From positions 1 through 64,000 of the forward strand of contig CAYNRG010000005.1 of assembly GCA_964399545.1 (NCBI GenBank): a stretch of DNA of 64,000 nt. The letters run 5' to 3'. Origin of the DNA: CAYNRG01 sp964399545 (lineage in GTDB: Bacteria > Bacillota_I > Bacilli_A > Erysipelotrichales > Erysipelotrichaceae). Positions 58,131 through 64,000 of this stretch are shown one piece after another; within the stretch, counting starts at the first letter, position 1; each line of letters begins with the position of its first letter. The notes beneath the pieces were generated by a model that was not told where the DNA came from, made no database searches, and worked only from the letters and a program-made list of their open reading frames with translations. The position numbers were made by a program, and so were the translations under genes.

Positions 58131-59027
58131 ATGATTTTAAATATTAGTGGTAGAACAGATGTTGTTGCCTTTTATACAGAATGGTTGAGAAGACGCTATA
58201 AAGAGGGATTTGTAGATGTACGAAATCCATTTTATCCCAAGCAAGTTAGTCGAATTTATTTTGACGATGTGGATGGACTTGTTTTTTGCACAAAAAATCC
58301 AATTCCAATTCTTCCATATCTTAGAGAGTTTAAGCGGCCTATCTTATTTCAAATAACATTGACGGGATACAAAAAAGAAATTGAGCCGGGTGTAGCATCA
58401 AAAGAAAAGATTATTGATGCGATAAAAGAAATTTCAAAAATTATAGGAAGTCAATGGGTACAAGTCAGATACGATCCTATATTTGTTAATGATGTATATA
58501 CTTTGGATTATCACTGCCGTGCTTTTGAACGCTTATGCCAACATTTAAAAGGGAGTACAAATCAGATCATTATCTCTTTTTTAGATGATTATAAGAATGT
58601 ACGGAAAAATAAGTCAATCATTAATGAGGTAGCATTATCAGAAGAAGGACTTCAGTATTTGGCGCAATCATTTACTCTGAGTGCCACAAAAAATGGAATG
58701 ACAGTACAAACATGTTCAGAAAAGAGGAGATTAATTGAGTATGGGTTTATTAATGAAGATTGTGTTGGAAAGGGACTTGCAGAAGCACTGACAGGAAAGA
58801 AAAAATTTAAGCGATGGGCAGCAAGAAATAATAAGTACTGTCATTGCGTGGAAATGGTAGATATTGGTGTTTATAATAGTTGTGGACATTATTGTAGATA
58901 TTGCTATGCGAATTATGATGAAAATCAGGTAGAAAGTAATAGATTAAATCATTATGAAGATTCTACAATGCTAATTGGAAGATTAGAAGAAGGAGATATT
59001 TTAAAAGAAAGGAAGAAGAGAAAATGA
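58131..59027 (+). CDS. DUF1848 protein with a C-terminal CX3CX2C cluster
   Basis: This 298-residue protein matches the DUF1848 family of unknown function. The N-terminal part has ISGRTDVVAFYTEWLRRRYK and VFCTKNPIPI. The C-terminal part has CHC at 237-239 and then the radical-SAM-like spacing Cys251-x3-Cys255-x2-Cys258 (SCGHYCRYCYANY). In ordinary radical SAM enzymes the cysteine triad is near the N-terminus, so its C-terminal position is unusual. The last four bases overlap the CCA-adding enzyme gene (ATGA), so the two are co-translated. Confidence 0.85.
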   Translation: MILNISGRTDVVAFYTEWLRRRYKEGFVDVRNPFYPKQVSRIYFDDVDGLVFCTKNPIPILPYLREFKRPILFQITLTGYKKEIEPGVASKEKIIDAIKEISKIIGSQWVQVRYDPIFVNDVYTLDYHCRAFERLCQHLKGSTNQIIISFLDDYKNVRKNKSIINEVALSEEGLQYLAQSFTLSATKNGMTVQTCSEKRRLIEYGFINEDCVGKGLAEALTGKKKFKRWAARNNKYCHCVEMVDIGVYNSCGHYCRYCYANYDENQVESNRLNHYEDSTMLIGRLEEGDILKERKKRK

Positions 59028-60358
59028 AACTTAGTTTGGCTGTTCAAAAAGTCTTAGATAGATTTGAAGAAAATCAATTTGAATGCTACTTAGTTGGAGG
59101 TTGTGTTCGTGATCACTTATTAGAAAGACCAGTTCATGATATAGATTTAGCAACTAATGCAACGCCAGATCAAGTAGAAAAAATATTTAAACATACTATA
59201 CCCACTGGAAAAAAGTATGGAACGATTACGATCATAGTTGATGACGAAACTTTTGAAGTGACAACCTACCGAAAAGATTTAAACTACCAAAATCAGAGAA
59301 GGCCGAGTGCCATTAATTTTTCAAAAACAATTGAAGAGGATTTGGAAAGACGCGATTTTACAATAAATGCTATTGCCTATCATCCTAAAAAGGGATTTAT
59401 TGACCCTTATGGTGGCAGGGAAGACATCAGAAAAGGTATTTTAAAATGTGTAGGGGATGCAAATCAACGATTTCTAGAAGATAGTTTGAGATTGCTCAGA
59501 GGAATTCGCTTTTGTTTAAAATATCAACTTGTCATGGAAAAGGAAACCGAAAATAGCTATAAAGAAAAACTTCCGCAAATTTTGAATTTATCTAAAGAGA
59601 GAGTTCGTGATGAACTTTTAAAAATTATGGCAATTCCAATAAAAACTCTGAAAGAATTTCATCAATTGGATCAGTTCTTGTTTTTAATTATTCCTGGATT
59701 TGAAGAACTTGAAAATGAAGAACAAAATACACATTATCATGAAAAAAATGTATTGGAACACACTTATTTTTCGATGATACATTGTGAAGATCCTCTTATT
59801 AAAGTAGCGTTACTTTTTCATGACATAGGGAAACCAAGTTGTAAAACAGTAGATGATAAAGGAATTGTACACTATTATGGTCATGCTGATACAAGTGCTT
59901 TAATGGCTAGAAAAATTTTAAGAGAGTTAAAATTTTCAAACAAAGAAATTGAGAGTATTACTGAGCTAATCAAGTATCACCAATCTTTGCCACAAAAGAT
60001 ATCTAAGAAAAGCGTGAGGAAGCTATTGAATAAGTTAAGAAATGATGAAGAGCGTATTGAACAGTTTTTTCAATTTATTAAAGCAGATCAAGCTCGAGAG
60101 ATAGAAACAGAATGGAGCATAAATAAAAAACAACAGATTCATCAACTGATTGAAATAACAAAAGAACTTCAAGAAACAAATGCAATGATTGATATTAAGA
60201 AGTTAGCAATTGACGGTAGAGATTTATTGGAATTAGGATATCAAGGACAAGAAATTGGAGACTTATTAAGAGATTTAGTGAGTATGGTATTGGAAGAAAA
60301 AGTAAGAAATGACCGATTTGATCTAATTTGTATTGCAAAACAAAGGAAAAGTAGTTGA
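59024..60358 (+). CDS. cca: CCA-adding tRNA nucleotidyltransferase with HD domain
   Basis: The enzyme builds or repairs the CCA end of tRNAs. The 444-residue protein has the class II nucleotidyltransferase start YLVGGCVRDHLLERPVHDID (metal-binding DxD), then RRDFTINAIAYHP and the RLLRGIRF helix. A C-terminal HD domain (LLFHDIGKPSCKT with HYYGHAD) follows. The HD part is found in some bacterial CCA enzymes and may carry phosphatase or phosphodiesterase activity. It overlaps DUF1848. The ATGA start gives no room for its own strong site, but AAAGGAAG lies upstream. Confidence 0.94.
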   Translation: MKLSLAVQKVLDRFEENQFECYLVGGCVRDHLLERPVHDIDLATNATPDQVEKIFKHTIPTGKKYGTITIIVDDETFEVTTYRKDLNYQNQRRPSAINFSKTIEEDLERRDFTINAIAYHPKKGFIDPYGGREDIRKGILKCVGDANQRFLEDSLRLLRGIRFCLKYQLVMEKETENSYKEKLPQILNLSKERVRDELLKIMAIPIKTLKEFHQLDQFLFLIIPGFEELENEEQNTHYHEKNVLEHTYFSMIHCEDPLIKVALLFHDIGKPSCKTVDDKGIVHYYGHADTSALMARKILRELKFSNKEIESITELIKYHQSLPQKISKKSVRKLLNKLRNDEERIEQFFQFIKADQAREIETEWSINKKQQIHQLIEITKELQETNAMIDIKKLAIDGRDLLELGYQGQEIGDLLRDLVSMVLEEKVRNDRFDLICIAKQRKSS

Positions 60359-60404
60359 AATTACTGGAAAACACTTTTTCTTTTTTATTAAGAACAAAAG
60401 TATT

Positions 60405-60433
60405 TTGTTTTTAAGCTAGTGCTTTGATATAAT
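60405..60433 (+). promoter_or_regulatory. Promoter of the yhfZ-like regulator gene
   Basis: TTGTTT (60405-60410), 17 bp and TATAAT (60428-60433) with TGA in front (extended -10). Confidence 0.7.
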
Positions 60434-60457
60434 ACATATAAAAGAGAGATAGATATT

Positions 60458-61381
60458 ATGGATTATCAACAACTGTTACTTAGCAAAAATGGATTAGCGG
60501 CTCTTCACCTTGCAAGAGAATTTTTAAAGTATTCAGTTGGATCGAAAATACCGACAGTGACAGATTTAGGTGAAAAGTTAAAAATCGGAAGAGGGACTTT
60601 GCAATCCTCACTTCGATTACTCCAATCGACAGGAGCAATTAAATTAGAATCTAAAGGTCATATGGGAACATATCTTGTAAAGAAGAATACCTTAATTCTT
60701 TTGGAGATTGCTAATATTACAAGTATCGTTGGTGCGATGCCACTCCCATACTCGAAAAAATATGAAGGGTTTGCATCTGGTTTGATTGTGGCGATGGAGA
60801 ATCATTATAATATTCCAGTAAATATGGCTTATATGCGTGGTGCAAAAAATCGTATTTCGATGTTATTGGCAAATCGTTATGATTATGCTGTGGTATCAAG
60901 GTATGCAGCAGAAGAATTTATAAAGGGAAATGACTCTATTACAATTGTAAAATCTTTTGGTAGATATTCGTATCTCAGTGAGCACATTGTTATTTTTAAC
61001 AATCAAAAAGCTGAGCAGATAGAGGATGGTATGCGAGTGGGGATTGACGTGGATTCCATTGATCAAAAAGACCTGACAGAGGAAGTTTGTAAAGGGAAAA
61101 AGGTAGATTTTATTCCAATTGATTATTCTCAAGTTCTTTCACGGGTTTTATCTGGCGATATTGATGCGGCAGTGTGGAATAAAGATGAAATTACAGATAA
61201 ATTAGTTCATGTAAATTATATTTCAGTAGAAAGAGAAGATGAGTCTGATACAGAGGCGGTTATTGTTGTTCGAAAATCGAAAGAAGAGATGATTGCGCTA
61301 TTGAATGAGATTATTGACATTGATACAGTTTTAAATATTCAAAATTTAGTTTTAGAGGGAAAAATAACACCGAGCTATTAG
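60458..61381 (+). CDS. yhfZ: YhfZ-type GntR-like transcriptional regulator
   Basis: This 307-residue protein resembles YhfZ, the predicted regulator of the E. coli yhf cluster. The N-terminal winged helix (about 10-75) has LHLAREFLKYSVGSKIPTV and LKIGRGTLQSSLRLLQSTGAIKLE, a GntR-like pattern. The rest is an effector domain of the periplasmic-binding type (from about 85), with no enzymatic motif. It is transcribed ahead of yhfU, yhfT and yhfY homologues, the same association as in E. coli. The ligand is unknown. Confidence 0.85.
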   Translation: MDYQQLLLSKNGLAALHLAREFLKYSVGSKIPTVTDLGEKLKIGRGTLQSSLRLLQSTGAIKLESKGHMGTYLVKKNTLILLEIANITSIVGAMPLPYSKKYEGFASGLIVAMENHYNIPVNMAYMRGAKNRISMLLANRYDYAVVSRYAAEEFIKGNDSITIVKSFGRYSYLSEHIVIFNNQKAEQIEDGMRVGIDVDSIDQKDLTEEVCKGKKVDFIPIDYSQVLSRVLSGDIDAAVWNKDEITDKLVHVNYISVEREDESDTEAVIVVRKSKEEMIALLNEIIDIDTVLNIQNLVLEGKITPSY

Positions 61382-61430
61382 AAATTAGCTACTTTGAATC
61401 ATAAAAGAACAAAGATCAAATTTTATAAAT

Positions 61431-61459
61431 AAAGGTATTGTGAAAGCAATGTCTTTTTT
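61431..61459 (+). terminator. Terminator after the yhfZ-like gene
   Basis: AAAGGTATTG (61431-61440) pairs with CAATGTCTTT (61447-61456), including wobbles, followed by T residues. Confidence 0.75.
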
Positions 61460-61515
61460 ATTTAGAAAAAAATCAGCAAGATAGTGTTGAGAGGGGCTAC
61501 ATTTATTTTTAGTTA

Positions 61516-61544
61516 TTGACAAATTTATAAAATTAAAGTAGGAT
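61516..61544 (+). promoter_or_regulatory. Promoter of the yhfU-yhfT operon
   Basis: A perfect TTGACA (61516-61521), 17 bp and TAGGAT (61539-61544). Confidence 0.82.
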
Positions 61545-61555
61545 AAAAATAGATG

Positions 61556-61577
61556 AATATACCGAATACGGTATATT
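61556..61577 (+). promoter_or_regulatory. Palindromic operator candidate of the yhf-like operon
   Basis: Perfect 9-bp arms AATATACCG and CGGTATATT flank a 4-bp centre, just downstream of the predicted transcription start. Binding here would block transcription. The YhfZ-type protein encoded upstream is the likely ligand (inference). Confidence 0.72.
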
Positions 61578-61605
61578 GATAAATAGAATAAGAAAGGGGT
61601 ATTTT

Positions 61606-61962
61606 ATGAAAATTGTAGTTGGCGGACAAATGGACAAACAGACAGTTGCAAAGCTTATCGAAAAAAATGCAGACGGGAGCATTGAGGTTCAAATTAAAAG
61701 TGATATTGATGCAACTCTAGCGATTCAAACAGGGCAAGCTGATTATTATTTAGGAGCATGTTCTACAGGTGCAGGAGGAGCTTTAGGGATTGCTACAGGA
61801 CTTTTAGGAACAGCAAAGTGTTTTTCTGTTAGTACGCCTGGGAAGACTATGACTCAAGAAGAAATTGATGAAGCAGTTCAAAGTGGGAAAGTAGCTTTTG
61901 GGTTTGTTAATTATGATGCAGAAAAAGTGGTTCCAATGATTTTAAGAGCTTTATTAAAATAA
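61606..61962 (+). CDS. yhfU: YhfU-type DUF2620 protein
   Basis: This 118-residue soluble protein matches the DUF2620 (YhfU) family. It begins with KIVVGGQMDKQTVAKLIEK. Its middle is glycine-rich (LGACSTGAGGALGIATGLLG), and it ends with FGFVNYDAEKVVPMILRALLK. The ATG at 61606 follows AAAGGGG. Function is unknown, and no catalytic residues can be named. It directly precedes the large membrane protein YhfT with a 19-base gap, so the two may act together, for example as a transporter and its regulatory partner (inference). Confidence 0.85.
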   Translation: MKIVVGGQMDKQTVAKLIEKNADGSIEVQIKSDIDATLAIQTGQADYYLGACSTGAGGALGIATGLLGTAKCFSVSTPGKTMTQEEIDEAVQSGKVAFGFVNYDAEKVVPMILRALLK

Positions 61963-61981
61963 AAATAAGGAGGAGATTAAA

Positions 61982-63301
61982 ATGGTTTATGAAGTTAATT
62001 TTTTAACAGTAATAGTGATGGCTTTATTAGGTGCTGTTGCATCTTATTTATCGAATCAAAATGTTGCGGTGTTTAATGATGGAGTTCGTCCGATGTATGG
62101 GCCATATATTAATGGAGAAATCGATCGAAAAACATTATTTGCAACAAGTTTTGCCCTATCTTTTGGTTTGGTTATTGGATTTGGACTTCCAACCTCAATT
62201 GCAGGAGGGATAATCATTGTACATACCGTATTATTAGCGGCGGATATTATTGGTGCAGGATTTCCAGATGACAGCCAAGGAGGAATGATGGCTCTTGGTT
62301 CAGGAGCACTGTTAGGTATAGCGTTGATGTTTGGAATGCAAACAATTATCAATATCTTTGGCTCATTGCCGATTAATTTTTTAGGGAACTTAAGTACTGT
62401 AGGTAGCTTAGTAATTACGTTGTTCTGTGTTTTTCCAGCACTAGCAATTGCTTATCAGTCTGGATTTAAGGTTGGTATGCTTGTTTTTATTTCAACAATG
62501 ATTGTGAAGCAAATTTTTGTACTCTATGGTGTAGTTACTATTAATAATATTACGATTGCTTTGAATGCAGATGGAATGGCCTTGCTTTTTGGGATTATAG
62601 CTATGGTGGTTGTGGCTGCTCGATCAAGTTCAAAAACAGAGGGATCTGCAGCAGCTGCATTTAAAGTTTTTGAAAAAAATATTGGAAGAATTAAGAAAAA
62701 TATAGTGATTCTTGCAATTTCTGGTGGAATTGTTGCGTTGGCAACAACACTGTTGATTATTGCGGAAGGTCCTGCGTCATTAGCGTTAATGGCAGAAGGA
62801 AACTATTCAGAAGCTGCCATTGTGGCTTTAGGAAGATCTTTAGGTTTTATTCCGTTGGTTATGACAACTTCAATAATCTCAGGAGTATATTCACCATGTG
62901 GGACCAAAGCGGTGCATATACCTGCATTACTTTTAATCAATTTAGGTATTTTGGGGTTAGTGGGATCTTTTGTATTAGGGTGTTTGATTATGGTTATTGA
63001 AGTTTTATTACTAGGATTTATTGCCAAAGGAATGGATCGCTATCCTGGAATGAAAGAGTTAGGTGATAATACAAGAACGGCTATGAGTAAGATTTTAGAT
63101 ATCGCACTTCTTGTTGGAGGGATGCTTGCAGCAGCAGCAATTGCGCCTACAATTGGTTACATTTGGGTAGTCGGATTGCATTTTTTAAATCAAACTGCAA
63201 AGAAACCAGTTCCTGCTATGGCTATTGGGCCAATAGGAGCTATCTCTATGGGATTAATTGTCAATATTCTTCATTTAATTGGATTATTTCCAATAGTTTA
63301 A
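61982..63301 (+). CDS. yhfT: YhfT-type multi-pass membrane protein
   Basis: This 439-residue protein resembles YhfT, an uncharacterised membrane protein of the yhf cluster. It has about ten to twelve hydrophobic segments, glycine/alanine-rich. Distinctive soluble stretches are SNQNVAVFNDGVRPMYGPYING near the N-terminus (read in parts) and GFPDDSQGG. A loop reads SGVYSPCGTKAVHIPALLLI. It looks like a carrier or channel, possibly for the substrate of the pathway, but no transporter family can be assigned with confidence. An AAGGAGGAG site precedes it. Confidence 0.85.
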   Translation: MVYEVNFLTVIVMALLGAVASYLSNQNVAVFNDGVRPMYGPYINGEIDRKTLFATSFALSFGLVIGFGLPTSIAGGIIIVHTVLLAADIIGAGFPDDSQGGMMALGSGALLGIALMFGMQTIINIFGSLPINFLGNLSTVGSLVITLFCVFPALAIAYQSGFKVGMLVFISTMIVKQIFVLYGVVTINNITIALNADGMALLFGIIAMVVVAARSSSKTEGSAAAAFKVFEKNIGRIKKNIVILAISGGIVALATTLLIIAEGPASLALMAEGNYSEAAIVALGRSLGFIPLVMTTSIISGVYSPCGTKAVHIPALLLINLGILGLVGSFVLGCLIMVIEVLLLGFIAKGMDRYPGMKELGDNTRTAMSKILDIALLVGGMLAAAAIAPTIGYIWVVGLHFLNQTAKKPVPAMAIGPIGAISMGLIVNILHLIGLFPIV

Positions 63302-63311
63302 ATAATTCAAC

Positions 63312-63338
63312 AAAGTGAAGGAAATTTTCCTTCACTTT
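63312..63338 (+). terminator. Strong hairpin between yhfT and the PRD gene
   Basis: AAAGTGAAGGAA and TTCCTTCACTTT form a perfect 12-bp stem, but only a weak T run follows. It may be a partial terminator or mRNA-stabilising hairpin. Confidence 0.55.
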
Positions 63339-63362
63339 ATCAAGATGGAAGAGGTGAGTGAA

Positions 63363-63707
63363 ATGAATCAACGATTGGATATTTTTGTCACATCAAATAT
63401 GATTACAGAAGAGGAGAAACATCTATTACTTCAATGGGGCAAAGAGCTTAATGATAAGACTAAGGATAATGAGAAAATAGAAAGAATGATTACACATTGT
63501 GCGATGATGATGCATCGAAAGAGAACAAATGATAAACTCGATGAATTATCAGATGAACTATTTTATGCAATAGAAACTCACAAGAAGTATGAAGAATCAC
63601 AAGAATTTCTTAAAATGATGAACACACTTTATACTATTCCTCCTGTAGAAGAAAGATATATTCTACTTCATTTATGCACTTGTTTTTCTAACGAGGAAGA
63701 AGAATGA
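63363..63707 (+). CDS. yhfY: YhfY-type single PRD-domain protein
   Basis: This 114-residue protein (ATG at 63363 after GAGGTGAG) is a stand-alone PTS regulation domain. It carries the histidines expected in a PRD: His45 and His51 in MITHCAMMMHRKR and His103 in YILLHLC. It has no DNA-binding or RNA-binding domain, so it is probably a sensor of PTS phosphorylation state that acts on a partner. It matches YhfY of E. coli in size and domain. Its stop overlaps the next gene by four bases (ATGA). Confidence 0.82.
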   Translation: MNQRLDIFVTSNMITEEEKHLLLQWGKELNDKTKDNEKIERMITHCAMMMHRKRTNDKLDELSDELFYAIETHKKYEESQEFLKMMNTLYTIPPVEERYILLHLCTCFSNEEEE

Positions 63708-64000
63708 ACAATATCACCTATTCTCATGAGCATCTATCAATTGATTTATCAACGATAAAAAAAGATGAAGATTGTAAGCTGAATTTGTATGAAGATGCAT
63801 TAGATGAATTAAAAGAGCTGAAAGAAAAAGGAGTTAGCCGGATAGTTGACTGCTCCAATTACGGGATGGGTGTTGATTGGGACATCAATAGAAAAATTAG
63901 TCAAGAATTGGACATTGAGATAATCAATGCAACAGGGTTTTATAAAGATCCATTTTTACCAAATTTTGTGATGGAGTCTAGTATCGAAGAACTAGCTGAG
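63704..64000 (+). CDS. php: Phosphotriesterase-family protein, Php-like (partial at window end)
   Basis: The first 99 residues are visible and the frame stays open to the window end. The protein begins with NNITYSHEHLSIDLS, where the HxH-type SHEHL is the metal-binding start of the phosphotriesterase/amidohydrolase barrel. GVSRIVDCSNYGMGVDW and INATGFYKDP follow, as in Php. Family members are lactonases or phosphoesterases with two metals. Its overlap with yhfY and the preceding genes match the E. coli yhf cluster order. Substrate and the rest of the operon lie beyond the window. Confidence 0.85.
   Translation, partial: MNNITYSHEHLSIDLSTIKKDEDCKLNLYEDALDELKELKEKGVSRIVDCSNYGMGVDWDINRKISQELDIEIINATGFYKDPFLPNFVMESSIEELAE

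Noticed and set aside
1..64000. CRISPR arrays, insertion sequences, prophage or integrase genes
   Set aside because: No regularly spaced repeats, transposase-like frames, attachment-site repeats or phage genes were seen. The only long direct repeat is the rnfD/rnfG domain duplication.

Overview
The window looks like a chromosomal segment of a low-GC, anaerobic Firmicute, and the gene set suggests Erysipelotrichia or a close relative (inference, not proven). The evidence is the AT-rich coding sequence with TGA used only as stop, strong AGGAGG ribosome binding sites, T-box and SAM-I leaders, a V-type ATPase with no F-type operon in view, an Rnf complex, several PTS loci, a type III glutamine synthetase and a PPi-type phosphofructokinase. 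I see no insertion sequence, phage gene, integrase, tRNA or CRISPR array. Gene packing is dense and composition looks uniform.

Layout. 1-50: tail of an rRNA operon (last bases of a 5S gene plus terminator). 0.1-8 kb: housekeeping block with a small GNAT protein, the tRNA t6A genes tsaE-tsaB-rimI-tsaD, the redox repressor rex, T-box-controlled asnS, a LicD-family protein and an ABC-F ATPase. 8-9.3 kb: PPi-type phosphofructokinase. 9.4-17.9 kb: an unknown membrane protein and an oligopeptide ABC transporter, oppA-oppBCDF. OppC carries a seven-unit RCC1-like propeller insert and OppF a long coiled-coil insert. 18-26.5 kb: nine-gene V-type ATPase operon. 26.6-30.8 kb: sepF, ylmH and T-box-controlled ileS. 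30.9-38.6 kb: a PRD regulator with a fructose-type PTS, two class II aldolases, a ROK kinase and mannose-6-phosphate isomerase. 38.6-45.1 kb, mostly minus strand: a HAD phosphatase, SAM-I-controlled metK, an AI-2E-type permease (plus strand), glnN, an Nfu-type protein and a YuiD-type membrane protein. 45.1-46.8 kb: an S1-domain protein and pgi. 46.9-53.7 kb: apbE (minus) divergent from rnfCDGEA, two tiny genes, and a short rnfB. 53.8-58.1 kb: an RpiR regulator, PTS EIIC, MupG-type muramidase and a BadF-type sugar kinase, together resembling a cell-wall amino-sugar recycling locus. 58.1-60.4 kb: a DUF1848 protein and the CCA-adding enzyme. 60.5-64 kb: the start of an operon matching the uncharacterised E. 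coli yhf cluster (yhfZ, yhfU, yhfT, yhfY, php), cut by the window end.

How parts fit. ApbE probably flavinylates the Rnf subunits RnfD and RnfG. Rnf and the V-ATPase could share an ion circuit, with Rex as a plausible redox sensor. The two PTS loci, phosphofructokinase and Pgi feed glycolysis. The most unusual protein designs are the OppC propeller insert, a near-identical C-terminal domain on both RnfD and RnfG, and an RnfB without its ferredoxin domain next to a tiny four-cysteine membrane protein. The yhf-like operon, with a perfect palindromic operator candidate, is the best candidate for an undescribed pathway.
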